Below, piece by piece: positions 33,991 to 44,896 of a stretch of DNA of 64,000 nt. Location: positions 49,603,948-49,667,947 of the forward strand of contig OX638370.1 in NCBI GenBank assembly GCA_951812925.1, in the 5' to 3' direction. Numbering within the stretch: position 1 is the stretch's first letter; every line of letters starts with the position of its first letter. A model generated the notes under the pieces. That model saw nothing but the letters and a program-made list of their open reading frames with translations. It searched no databases and had not been told where the DNA came from. A program made the translations under genes and the position numbers. Source of the DNA: Calliopum simillimum. Taxonomy: Eukaryota > Arthropoda > Insecta > Diptera > Lauxaniidae.

Positions 33991-34150
33991 TAATTAGCTG
34001 TGTTCTTGTGGACTCTTTATGTGGGCTTGTCCTAAGCACATTCATTCATCTGGAAAGAGTTAAGCATATTTGTTGTTGCTTTCTCATACTTTTCTCAGAA
34101 TGTGCTTACACAAGCCCAGATAAAGTGTCCACAAAAACACAGCTATTATT
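33991..34150. mobile_element. 160-bp hairpin MITE
   Basis: TAATTAGCTGTGTTCTTGTG at the left pairs with CACAAAAACACAGCTATTA at the right; GGGCTTGTCC pairs with CAAGCCC further in. A related, more diverged hairpin follows at 34220-34365. Confidence 0.5.
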
Positions 34151-34219
34151 TAAAAGGTTATGAATTGCACAGCGACCTTAAAAACTTTTCTACAGTTGAC
34201 ACAAAATTTTATTATTATA

Positions 34220-34365
34220 ATAGCTGAGTTTTTTACGACAGTTTATCTCTGCTTGTGTAAGCGAATTCTGAGAAACCTATAGGAAAGCAACAACAAATAA
34301 GCTTAATTTAACACTGATAAATGTGCTAAAGACAAGCACAGATAAACATTCGTTAAAAACACAGC
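34220..34365. mobile_element. Second, diverged hairpin MITE
   Basis: TAGCTGAGTTTTTTACGACA pairs with GTTAAAAACACAGC. It shares GTGCTT/AAGCACA and GCAACAACAAAT blocks with the 33991-34150 hairpin. Confidence 0.45.
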
Positions 34366-35290
34366 GTTTTGATCTCGTAAAAAATATCGATTTACATTGT
34401 TTATTTAAGCGACAAAAAAAAATCACTAATATATTTTTGTTATTACACTTCTATTTTGAAAAATTGTTCTTACTCGTAAAAACAATTTATATAATTTAAG
34501 CTTTTCTTATTCGTAATAGTAATAGGGGGATGTTTGGCAGGGTAGCGGGAGGATGTGAAATTCAGGACATAGGCGAGCGGGGTATTTTTGCAGGGTTGCA
34601 GGAGGTACGTGGAATGACAAAACGTCAAAAGTCCATGGTGAATACTAATCCATGCAAACAAACGAAGCATTTTTTGTTCTTTATAAATTTTTATAAATAA
34701 ATTGCTGTGACATTGAAAGCCATCAATTAAATAACTTCTTAAATTACCATTTGACCATTTGTTTATATTTGAGGAAGTTTTAATTTTGGATTTCAAAATA
34801 ATACAGCCTATTTTATATCTATTGTTTACATTAAGCAGAAATTAATTGAAATGGTAAAATAAAATCAGCTGTTTTTGACTTTACTACCAAAATAAGAGAT
34901 GCCAGAACTTTCAATCGTGAATTCTGAAAAAATACTTTAAAAATCTTTAGAATTTTTGGGATGTTTGACAAAATCCACAACATCCGGCCACGTTTTTATG
35001 GTGGCTGTAATAAATTTCACCAAAAATTAAAGATGCGACAATTAATGCATGATTTCAATACAAATAAACGATTTTTTCATAGTGTTTGTGTGGGCAAAAG
35101 TCAGTGGCGGCGCTAGACCAAATGTAGACGTCGGTGAATCCAGCTTTGCGAGGCCTTTTTCATTTCAGAGAAAGTAAACGATAAATAGTTTGAGACTAAT
35201 ATATGAGTATTTACACAAGTTTGATTCTTAATCAAATGTTGCCAGAAACTACAAAACCAATCACAACTTAAAATAAACAAATTTTTCGGC
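34366..35290. other. Non-coding; nothing supported
   Basis: AT-rich sequence without recognisable domains or inverted repeats. It may include the 3' end of the hAT element that starts at 35299. Confidence 0.3.
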
Positions 35291-35298
35291 ATTTAACC

Positions 35299-36601
35299 TC
35301 ACTCAATTTTTTTGTAGATTATGTCATAGTTAACATCAGCCGCTATTTCTGCTCCAATTGACAAAACTGATAATGCAGATAGTCTCTCTTGCCCCATCGT
35401 GCTTCTTAAGTAGGTCTTAATCAGTTTAAGCTTCGAAAAACTTCTCTCAACAGTGGCTGTAATGACTGGAACTGTAAGCATTATCCTGATTGTTGTATAA
35501 ACATTCGGATATACTTCTTCCAAATTATTTTCTAAAATGTACTGGAGGAGTAGTTTTGCATCGGTAACAGAGTTGAGTGAATTGGATCTTAAAATCAGGA
35601 GTTCTTCATAAAGTTCATAAGGTTGTATGTCGCTGTATGTATTCACCTTCTCGAAGTATTTTACCTATATCATTGCAATGCATGAGAAGGTCCTATTTTG
35701 TTATAGGTTTCAAATAATTGACATCATAAATAAAACCAAATCGTTCATTATATTCGTTTAGCGCTTTCAATCGGCATTCGGTGTCAACTGTGATGGCATC
35801 TACCATTGCATTGAAAAAGTTTACTCCATGCTGTGTTTCAGCAGATTACATGGGTTCATCTATATATTCATAACCGAACATTCGTTCTTTCTTTTCGATT
35901 CTTTTTTCCTTATATTGTGACTCCATTTCGTAACAATTTTTTTCCACAAACAATTGAGCATCTGCAATCCTGTATTACGGAATTCTTGAATCCAGCTACA
36001 AAATGAATGTAATGTGTCAATAGCGACTATCAAATTTACTTGAACCGATTGCCATAGTTTACTTATATTGTTTACACGTAATAAAATCTCATACCTTACG
36101 TGTATTTCAAATTGTAAAAATATCGCTTTTACTGCTGCGATTCTACTCTCCCATCATGTTTCACACAGAGATTTCAAAGTCAATTTTAATTTAGTTTTTA
36201 CAATATCCCAACGCTTGGTTGACTTTGAAAAGAGCGCATAGATTTTATTGATAAAGCCGAAAAATGTTTTGGCTATTGTAGAAGATTGAGCTGCATCTAT
36301 CAAAAGCAAATTCCAACTGTGGCATCCGCATGGCGTGAAGAAAGCTCTTGGATTTAAATTGAGCACATATTCTTATTCCAACACCTTTATTAATTTATTT
36401 ATTTATTTATTTTTTTTTATTACCGTTACCATATCCCTTTCCCCTACAGTTTTGGATACCTAGACCATTTCTTTCTAGTTCTTGTACTATCGCATTTGTT
36501 AAATACTCTCCCATTGTTTCTGCTACGTTTGTTTCTGCAAAATCTTAATACTATAGACATTTGCTCAACACGGCTCACATCTCTAGTGCAATCGAGCATG
36601 A
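35299..36601 (-). pseudogene. hAT (ZMYM1-like) transposase, C-terminal half
   Basis: Reading right to left: IMLDCTRDVSRVEQMSIVLR (ends near 36545), a frameshift, then AETNVAETMGEYLTNAIVQE and GIQNCRGKGYGNGN, a low-complexity insert (36380-36415), FFTPCGCHSWNLLLIDAAQS (36154-36366), several stops, and the C-terminal dimerisation domain ITATVERSFSKLKLIKTYLR (35299-35646). This is the hAT pattern seen in ZMYM1/DUF4371-type transposases. The N-terminal half is at 39019-39491, separated by a Transib insertion. It is dead. Confidence 0.75.
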
Positions 36602-37009
36602 TGGCGCACAATGGGAGGATTTGTATGGAACGGCGGTCATATATAGTAATAATAGAGCTAGGCTATTGAAATTTGGTACAGATGTTTTTTACATTAAAAT
36701 AATAAAAATCTGTGAATATGAACAAAATCCGCCGACGGACACGCCTACCTCCCATACAAAGTTGTGGCGTGGTCCGAATTTTTTTTCAAAATGGGTATCA
36801 ATTTTCAATAACTTGACCCTGCTAATTTCAAAAATGTTAAAAATTTTGCGCTATCTTTTATAGTTTTCAAGTTATGAGGAATAAACGAAAATCTACTTTA
36901 TAAAAACTAGATTTTGTTTGTTTGTGTATTTGTTCCTTATTAACTCGGAAACTAAGTAACCGATTTTAAAGAAGTTTTTATATTATGCTAGTACAAAAAA
37001 AGGCTAAGC

Positions 37010-37470
37010 TATATACTAAAAAAGTGGGCGGTGCCACGCCTCCCAAAAAATTGACTAATCATATCACCGAAATTCTTTGACGCAGATAAATGAGATTTGG
37101 TAAATGTGTAAAAATTATCAGGACAAATAATGTTCACCGGACAAATGGGCGGCACCACGCCTTCAAAAAAAAAATTCATCATGTTTCTGAAAATATTTGA
37201 CGAAGATAGATATTATTTGGTACATATGAAAAGACCATCAGAACAAATAATCCGCACTAGAAAAATGGGCAGTGCCACGCCTACCAAAAAATTAAATTAC
37301 CAATATCTCCGAAAATCTTTAATGCAGATTGATGATGTTTAGCAAATATGTTAAAGATATTATGACAAATAATGTTCACTAAAAAAGTAGGCGTTGTCAC
37401 GCCCTTTAAACATTTTATTTATTATTTTCATAAAAACTATCAGAAAAAATAGTCCGCACTAGAAACTTTT
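37010..37470. repeat. 121-bp tandem repeats, four units
   Basis: GTGGGCGGTGCCACGCC and variants occur at about 37022, 37142, 37264 and 37385. Units share GACAAATAATGTTCAC and TTTGACGCAGATAAATGA. The GTGCCACGCC core is like the Helentron array at 13545-14480, but the rest of the unit differs. Confidence 0.7.
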
Positions 37471-37610
37471 TCATTGCAATTCTTTTAACTCAAATTGGCG
37501 ATCAAATCAAAAAAGGAGGACACAATCAAGTCGAAGCTAATGTATACAATAATAGAAAAAGGAAAATATTAAGTTATTTCATTGTTTTAAATTTATTTTA
37601 ATCAGTTTTT

Positions 37611-37935
37611 TCATTTAATTGCAACAGCTCTTGAGCTTCTTGTGATAACTCTATATTTTTTATCACGTTTTACTTGGATTTGGCTAATAATCGAATCAGA
37701 AGAGATCAGCATGTAATGCAAAACGTCTTCGTTGTTTGCCACTCTAGAGCACAATCTGCTGTTGTGTAACCTAGCGCTTTTAAAAACTTTGTTTGATGCT
37801 TCCTGAGCTTCTTCGGAAAGACTACCAATTGGTATTTGAAGTGCTTGTATGATTTCGCTTCCGTGAATTAAAAGTTTATGCACAGAAGGGGGCATATTAT
37901 ACCAATTATAATGTTTTTTGTACAGCCTTTAATAT
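37611..37935 (-). pseudogene. Transib transposase C-terminus (RAG1-like region)
   Basis: The frame reads HYNWYNMPPSVHKLLIHGSE, then IPIGSLSEEAQEASNKVFKS, then NNEDVLHYMLISSDS and a stop at 37611. It has the layout of the RAG1/Transib C-terminal core: His-rich start, a 'hG..ii......iG..sE...E..NK.f...R' block that holds the third catalytic acidic residue, then 'ed...........S'. An in-frame stop lies upstream near 37937. The first two catalytic Asp regions are absent. Confidence 0.65.
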
Positions 37936-38149
37936 GCTCTTGGCTTATTTTAAGAAAGGGTGAGTCCCAAGGGGGATTAAAAGGAGGAAATATACCCCTT
38001 ACCTTCCACCCTTCTCTTAATTTTTTTTTTTTGGAATTTAAGAAGACTGTAAGCTTAAAATTGATAAATATATTGTAAAACGTTGCAGAATGTAAAGAAA
38101 TAAAAATATTTTTTTTTCTCAAAAACTGCTACAGGAAAAAATTCATAGA

Positions 38150-38700
38150 AAAAAAAGTTCTCAAAAAAAGCAGTAGGGACTTTGTCTTTCGATTAAGCAT
38201 ACTTGGCCACATATTATATTGGAAAATAATGAAAATCAAAAAATGCATTTTTTTTTATTTTAATGTCAAAGTTTGTAAAATTTATCGATTTTGGCTTTTT
38301 GAGCTTAAATTTTCGAAAAATCACCATAATTCACCTATCATACATAAAAACTCAAACAAATGTTTTTTTAAAAGCTAAATGCTTGTACTTTTTTGACAAA
38401 ATGCTACCTTGATGTATTTCGATGCAAACGAATTAAAAATAGCGTTCCAAAAAAGTCAACTTATTTTGTCCCGTCAAAAACCACAATATGAAAAAGTTTA
38501 TAAAAAAAAAACTTCTCAAAAAAAGCAGTAGGGACTTTGCATTTCCATTAAGCATACTTGGCCACATATTATATTGAAAAATAATGAAAATCAGGGAATG
38601 TATTTTTTTTTTTTTTAATGTCAAAGTTTGCAATTTTTCCATTTTTACCATTTTTTTTCAAATATTTGAAAAATCACTATAATTCACATAAAATCGGCAA
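38150..38700. repeat. Direct duplication spaced 360 bp
   Basis: CTCAAAAAAAGCAGTAGGGA, TAAGCATACTTGGCCACATA and AATGTCAAAGTTTG occur in the same order starting near 38159 and 38516. Each unit is about 190 bp, with diverged sequence between. Confidence 0.65.
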
Positions 38701-39018
38701 AAAAAAAATAAAATATTTTTAACAAAGCAGAAACAATATACTTTCTAACGATATGCTACATTAGTGGATCGGGCTTAAAACAAATTAACTAGAGCGTTTA
38801 TCCAGCAGTTCCTAATTTTAAAAGTTCTGTAGAGCATTTTTTCTGTTTAAAGTCCAACTTTGGGCTCACTGTGTTGCTAAACCAAAACAAAATTTTAAAC
38901 TTTTATAGTTTTTTTTTCCGTCCCTAAGTATTATTTGACGATTGGCGTAAAAATTTTTTAAATCCATAGCACTTTCAAATTTTACCTATTTATGGCCACA
39001 ATCTCCCATTGTGTGGCG

Positions 39019-39491
39019 TAGTATTTTGCTTGTATAACTCTGTTTATAATTTCGTCAGTAACGGATTTAGTCATTAATAGAATTAATTGGATGTCATGGC
39101 TCAGATAATGTTGATAAATTTGCTTTTCAGTAATACGTTGCAGGGGCTCCCGAAGTGTCAGATCATATTTGGCTAATAATTTGAAAAGGTCTATCAAATT
39201 GCCACTGTTTCCGCTATCACTAAAGTTAAGGGATTCTCGATGAGCTCTAAATGCAAGATTGTGTAAGGCTACGTAGTTTATTATATCTATCAATCTTTCA
39301 AACAAGTTATACCAATACTTTTGCGATTCCCTAATCAATTTCGCATTTTCTTGATCTATTGTTTTTCCGTGTTTTATTCCTTTATAGAAATCCATCCATT
39401 TTATCATGCACTCCAAGTATCCTTGACTTAGCTCATGTCTTTGCAATATACGATTCAGATCTTTCCAATCACAACATCCTTCTTTAACCAT
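39019..39491 (-). pseudogene. hAT (ZMYM1-like) transposase, N-terminal half
   Basis: Open frame (169 codons, running into the Transib end at 38982) from MVKEGCCDWKDLNRILQRHE through KTIDQENAKLIRESQKYWYN, ALHNLAFRAHRESLNF, QHYLSHDIQLILL and RVIQAKYYA. This is the 'DW..L...L..HE...H..........I......NLAFRG' pattern of hAT DUF4371 proteins. The frame should enter from upstream (beyond 41462) and leave into 36601, but both junctions are broken by insertions. Confidence 0.75.
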
Positions 39492-39533
39492 TCTTTAACG
39501 CTCACGGTGGTTTTTAAAAAATTTTAACTTTTT

Positions 39534-39631
39534 GAAATACCACCCGCGATTTTTTTCAGGGATAATGTTGGGGGACCCTTCTGAAATACCACCCGCGATT
39601 TTTTTCAGGGATAATGTTGGGGGACCCTTCT
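39534..39631. repeat. 49-bp tandem duplication in left arm only
   Basis: GAAATACCACCCGCGATTTT...GGGGGACCCTTCT occurs twice in a row on the left, but once in the mirror position near 41385-41430. The arms have therefore diverged by a tandem duplication since the palindrome formed. Confidence 0.85.
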
Positions 39632-39722
39632 AGTATCTAAATCTGCAAACCGCAAAATCGGACGTCCAGCCGTTTTTTTTTTTCGACCTTTTAGTTTTTT
39701 AACGATTTTTGAGTATGTCTCG

Positions 39723-39845
39723 GTGTGTATATACATATTATGTACACATATATATGTATATACGTACATATATATACTTGTTTATATATATATGTGTAAT
39801 ATATATGTATGGATATATATATACATACATGCATACATACATATA
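39723..39845. repeat. TA/TATATG microsatellite, left arm
   Basis: Low-complexity ATATACATATATATG sequence mirrored at 41165-41285. The long open frames across it are Tyr/Ile-rich artefacts. Confidence 0.8.
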
Positions 39846-41461
39846 AAAGGTATCGTTACCGCACCATTTATTTTTAAAAAAAAATCGGTTTTTTCGTATT
39901 TAAGAAAAACACAAACAAAAACCGGAAACAGCAATAGCCATTCCAGATGTGATTTTTGATGCTTTATCCGAACCCGGTCTTAGAATTGCTCTATTACGTC
40001 TTGACTTTGAGATATCCTTACATATATGTTTAAAGGACACCATTTTTTTTCCTATTTTTACAGTTATATTACAAGATAAGGTAATATTATGCCGTAAAAT
40101 CTGGTATGCCAGTTAATAGCCCTAGTTTTTTCCTTGAAAACTCAATGAAACCGATAACGATATCTTTTTTTTCGTCGGAGATATCTTTGCCTAAAAAGTT
40201 AAAAAAGTGCAAAAAACGATTTTTGGCTATATTGGATGTTATATGCAGGACACACAAAATTTTTTTGTATACAGTACGGACGAAATTCGTCTGCTCTTTT
40301 TTACTAACCGACACATTTAACACCATTCTTTATCTTCAAAATGAGCTATCAAGAGGTCTCTTGTGATTGTTTTCCACAAAGTTATGACCATTTAAAAATT
40401 ACATTATGGAGTGTAAACTCACAGTGTACGAGTATTCCTTATATTGCTGCAACATGTCGTCTTAAAATAGTCATAACTTTTTAGAAAACAATTACAAGAT
40501 ACCACTTGTTAGCTCATTTTGAAGATAAAGATTGGTTTTAAATGCTTCGGTTGGTAAAAAAGAGCAGACGAATTTCGTCCGTACTGTATATAACCTCAAA
40601 TATAGCCGAAAACCGAGATTTTTCGCTTTAAGTTTCACGGTGTGATTTTAAAGTTAACATAACTTTGCAGAGAAATATTGCTGATAAACATTTGATAGCT
40701 CATTTTGAAGCCAAAAGAAAGTACCAAATGTTTCTGGTAATAGAAATTCCCAAAAAAATTTTGTGTGTCCTGCATATAACATCCAATATAGCCAAAAATA
40801 GTGTTTTTGCACTTTTTTAACTTTTTAGGCAAAGATATCTCCGACAAAAAAAAAGATATCGTTATCAGTTTGATTGAGTTTTCAAGGAAAAAACTAGGGC
40901 TATTAACTGGCATACCAGATTTTACAGCATATTATTACCTTATCTTGTTATATAACTTCAAAAATAGGAAAAAAAAAATGGTGTCCTTTAAACATATATG
41001 TAATATATCCAGACGTAATAGAGCAATTCTAATACCGGAGTCGGATAAAGCATCAAAAATCACATCTGGAATGACTATTGCTGTTTCCGGTTTTTGTTTG
41101 TGTTTTTCTTAAATACGAAGAAACCGATTTTTTTAAAAATAAATGGTGCGGTAACGATACCTTTTATATGTATGTGTGTATGTATGTATATATATATCCA
41201 TATATATATATTACACATATATATATATACAAGTATATATATGTACGTATATACATATATATGTGTACATAATATGTATATACACACCGAGACATACTCA
41301 AAAATCGTTAAAAAAACTAAAAGGTCGAAAAAAAAAAAAACGGCTGGACGTCCGATTTTGCGGTTTGCAGATTTAGATACTAGAAGGGTCTCCCAACATT
41401 ATCCCTGAAAAAAATCGCGGGTGGTATTTCAAAAAGTTAAAATTTTTTAAAAACCACCGTG

Positions 41462-41600
41462 CGCTTTCGCCTCTAGTTCTCTATGCCTCACAGTTTCACT
41501 GAACCAGAATCGACCCCCAGGTTCTCACCACAGACAGGATAGTTGCGCAACTACATTGTCTGAATCGGGTTTCTATTTGTGCCAAATTTTGTGTGGACGC
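41462..41600 (-). pseudogene. Possible further hAT sequence upstream of the foldback
   Basis: On the minus strand the short frame FWFSETVRHRELEAKALKNG reaches the foldback and, after a frameshift, would run into the hAT start at 39491. Removing the foldback and one CGCT makes the sequence continuous. The segment is too short to prove membership. Confidence 0.3.
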
Positions 41601-41857
41601 TTATACCCTATTCTCACTTGCCTGGTTAACCAGCCTAAAATCAGAAAATCTTGAAAATCACAGAACCAGGTTCACACCTTTTCGTGGGGTGCTATATACA
41701 TTTCTAGCTTAGGCAACACTAATGTCAATAGCTAAAATCTGGCAACACCATAATAAAGTTTGACATTTTTAAGCATAAACGTAGTCAGAACGTTTTGACG
41801 TACGACCATCATTTGTGTTGTTTACAGTAGCTTGAAAAAATCAATATGGCAAAAAAA

Positions 41858-42213
41858 TGGAATTAACTCGTGATCATTTTCGTGCGATAATTTTTCAAAA
41901 CTTCCGACGTGGATTATCACAAGAGTGCATCGATGAACATAAATCTGTATGGCGATGAAGCACCATTTCATAGCACTGTGAAAAACTGGTTTAATGACAT
42001 CAATCGTGGCCGACGCTCGCTCAAAGACAAATTCCGTGAAGGTCGTCCAAAAACGGCCGTTGTGCCAGAGAACATTGATGCCGTGCATGAACTGATAATG
42101 CAAGATCGTCATATGACATACCGTGAGATAGAGGCATCCTTGTGCATTTCTTCCATACATTTGATATTGCACCTGGCCGTAAAAAAAGGTTTGTTCTCGT
42201 TGGAGACCCCATA
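41858..42213 (+). pseudogene. Mariner transposase N-terminus
   Basis: MELTRDHFRAIIFQNFRRGL leads into CIDEHKSVYGDEAPFHS after a frameshift near 41930, then VKNWFNDINRGRRSLKDKFR, TAVVPENIDAVHELIMQDRH and MTYREIEASLCISS. This is the double helix-turn-helix of mariner transposases. The frame stops at the palindrome inserted at 42214, and the catalytic domain is missing on both sides, so it was lost before that insertion. Confidence 0.8.
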
Positions 42214-43553
42214 ACACTGTGGAACAAAATTTGGTCGCAAAAAGTTTACTCGGATTAGCCTTTTAACCCATAGCCGAGATCATACTTCACTTTAATATAA
42301 TATATGTCCCATATGGGCAAAAATATCTCAAGTGAGCCACCTAAGAAATTAAACGTAAAAAAGGCTTTAACAAAATGATGTTTTATAACAACTAGTAAAG
42401 AAATAAAATGGCTTTTTTTTGTCAAAAAACTATATCATAGAAAAAAAATTGGGGTAATCGATATTGGTTCAAAAGTTATTAACAATATAGTTATGACGTG
42501 GAAGACTTTTTTTATCATTAGAGAAAAACAACGCATCTTGCGAAAAAAGTGTGTATGGCATAAAATGCTTAGAATTATCTAAGAAATATGTGTGAATTTT
42601 TTCAGAATTTTCTGAGACATTTTATATTTTTTTATAATTTTTCAAAAGGTCCGAAAAAAAACATTTGATATGTTCCAAAAAACTCACACGTAGATAATTC
42701 TAAGCATTTTATGCCATATACACTTTTTTCGTAAGATGCCTTGTTTTTCTCTAATGCTGAAAAAAGACTTGCACGACATCACTATATTGTTAATAACTTT
42801 TGGACCAATATCGATTACCCCAATTTTTTCTCTTGAATATAGTTTTTTGACAAGTAGAGAGTGCCTACATATTTTTTGTAGTTTTCTCAGAGGCGAAGAA
42901 GTTGCATTATTTTTATGTACCTATTTGAAATAGGGATTTTCAGGAATAAATTAAACATTTTTTTACAAAACAAAAACACCATTTTATTTCCCTACCTGTG
43001 CTTAATATCTTAAAAAAAAAAATATTTTTACAAATCTTTACTAGTTGTTATAAAACATCATTTTGTTAAAGCGTTTTTTACGTTTAATTTCTTAGATGGC
43101 TCACTTGAGAAATTTTTGCCCATATGCCACATATATTATATCAAAGAGTTTGTATGGATCTCGGCTATAGATTAAAAGGCAAAAACTGTACATAAATCCT
43201 CTATTCGGGTAATTTCTATTGAGCCGAATGTCATAAAAGGCGAAAAATATCACTTTTTTGGGAATTTTGTGCTCTAACTTGCCAAAAAATGCATCTAAAA
43301 GGGCTGATTTGGTAGTGAAAGAGTAGATATGGACGAGACGAACAAAATTCCACCAAATGTAATAAAACTCAGTTAACTTACGAGATATATTGAAAAACCA
43401 CATAATTCAAGGTGCAAAATTCAAACGGAGTTTTCTCGAAAACTAGAGCCAACTTGAACAAACTGAGCCAAATAGTCTGTTATTTTTGCCTATATTTTAA
43501 CCCCAGCGTCAGATCCGAGTAAACTTTTGACGACCAAATTTTGTTCCACAGTG
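42214..43553. mobile_element. 1.34-kb palindrome inserted in mariner (TAA duplication)
   Basis: The ends CACTGTGGAACAAAATTTGG and the complement TTTTGTTCCACAGTG are flanked by TAA (42211-42213 and 43554-43556). The arms meet near 42630. The right arm has an extra 120 bp near 42860-42980 and extra sequence near 43180-43500. Mariner copy 1 has the uninterrupted site (CCCCATAATTTA at 7676). CACTG ends with a 3-bp duplication could be CACTA-type or PIF-type; no transposase is present to decide. Confidence 0.65.
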
Positions 43554-44046
43554 TAATTTACCAATCGCTTAAATTATCAATGGAAAAATTGATTTTCTTA
43601 ACTCACTGTAAACAAAACAAATACCACTTGTACATCAAAACGTTGTGAGTACGTTTATGCTATAAAATGTCAAACTTTATTTTAGTGTTGCCAGATTTTA
43701 GATATTGACATTAGTGTGCCAGGAATATATATAGTAGCCTACGTATCTGGATGAGTCATCTATCAATTCAATGACACTGTTCAGAGTCCGAATGATGAAA
43801 AACTTAACAAATGGATCTGTTGCGGTTATTGATAGATATTTTAGATTTTGCTTCAAATTAATTCATTTATTTTGCGACCATGCGCTTTAAAGTGCTTAAC
43901 TTAAAATTAACGAGACAATCAAGTGAAAAGAAAAAGAAAGATGTCACTAATGCAATGACAAAAAATTTATGAGTAACAAAACGTCAAAAAGTGAATTCTG
44001 TGAGTGTTGCCATATTAAGTATAAAATGTGAGCGCCCATATTCAAC

Positions 44047-44463
44047 CCCGATCAAAAAAACTTGTCAAGTTCTTGTCATTGTATCAGAAATGTATATCAA
44101 AATGTTATCAAAAATGTATCAGCCGCTGATATCCATTTTTTGCATATCATTTTGATATATTTCTGATATCATTGAAAAACATGTCAATTTTGTATCAGAA
44201 ATGTATATCAAAATGATATCAAAAATTGGTCAGCTGCTGATTGGTTATGTCAGTTTTGTATCAGAAATGTACAAAAATTGTATATCATTTTGATATCTTT
44301 TTTTGATATCACTTTGATATCTTTTTATTGATATCATGGTAATATACTCAAAGCGTTACATTCCGTATATCACTGTGATATCCTCTTTTTGTCAAAATTA
44401 AGTATGTCACTGACAAATTTTGGATATCATTTTGATATATTTTTGATATACTTTTCTTGATCG
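44047..44463. mobile_element. 417-bp MITE, CCCGATCAAAAAAA ends
   Basis: CCCGATCAAAAAAACTTGTC at the left pairs with ATACTTTTCTTGATCGGG at the right. The interior is dense in GATATCA and TATATCAAAATGATATC, giving many small hairpins. It sits in the right half of PIF-like MITE copy 2, next to a possible GACACT duplication that may belong to a larger insertion. Confidence 0.5.
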
Positions 44464-44852
44464 GGACAGACACTTTTTTGGCTTTCACCAAATCACACTA
44501 TTTTCACTTTTTTGAAATATATTTTTACATATTTCGTTATTTAAATTTTTTTTTAAAACAATTGAGGCGAACACATCTTTGATTTTTCCTTTAATTTGTT
44601 TCTTATTAAAAATGTTTTGCTTGTTTACATTTTGTATTTGTCAAAAAAAAGGAAATTTCCTAAGAATCCTGAGATATTTTGAATTTGGAGATGCCACCTG
44701 GCGATTTTTTGGATTAAATGATCCAATTATATAAAAACTAGCTAATCTTTTCCATACAAATAGAAAAGCTTTTTATATGGAAAACTATCCTGGTTAGTGC
44801 TTAATCAGCATTCATCTGGTTAACCAGGCAAGTGAGAATAGGGTATTACTGC

Positions 44853-44896
44853 CATAACTTCACTCCATAACGCTTTGTCAATATTGGAAATTCGAA
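44853..44896. repeat. Dispersed repeat beside MITE copy 2
   Basis: Complement of 11925-11968 (TCACTCCATAACGCTTTGTC). It marks pre-insertion sequence. Confidence 0.5.

Larger units (their letters stand above)
36607..39013. mobile_element. Transib element inserted in hAT (TSD TGGCG)
   Basis: Ends CACAATGGGAGG and CTCCCATTGTG; duplicated target TGGCG at 36602-36606 and 39014-39018. Transib elements have CACWATG termini and 5-bp GC-rich duplications. Taking out the element and one TGGCG restores the hAT frame from AKYYA into IMLDC. It contains a Transib transposase C-terminal relic (37611-37935), a 121-bp array (37010-37470) and a 360-bp-spaced duplication (38150-38700). Confidence 0.8.
39503..41461. 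mobile_element. Foldback element, CACGGTG termini, 4-bp TSD (copy 2)
   Basis: The ends CACGGTGGTTTTTAAAAA and its complement carry a CGCT duplication at 39499-39502 and 41462-41465. The whole 1.96 kb is palindromic, with arms meeting near 40440. The arms share the ATCCGAACCCGG, GAGATATC and GCCTAAAAAGTTAAAAAAGT blocks with copy 1 (3368-4315). Each arm has a TATATACATA microsatellite. It sits between the hAT N-terminal half and possible further hAT sequence. Confidence 0.7.
41683..43743 (+). mobile_element. Mariner copy 2, inside the PIF-like MITE
   Basis: CGTGGGGTGCTATATACATT and the complement of AGTAGCCTACG form long inverted ends (about 150 bp, including GGCAACACTAATGTCAATAG). The right flank is TA and the left flank TT, so the expected TA duplication has one substitution. 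It shares its ends with copy 1 at 7444-10300. Confidence 0.65.
41604..44845. mobile_element. PIF/Harbinger-like MITE copy 2, carrying nested insertions (TTA duplication)
   Basis: TACCCTATTCTCACTTGCCT at the left and AGGCAAGTGAGAATAGGGTA at the right, with TTA at 41601-41603 and 44846-44848. The two halves match copy 1 (33377-33865). Between them lie a mariner (41683-43743), and further sequence with a MITE (about 43786-44466). Confidence 0.75.

Noticed and set aside
39723..39959. Tyr/Ile-rich ORFs on both strands, also 41075-41408
   Set aside because: They are translations of a TATATG microsatellite in the foldback arms.
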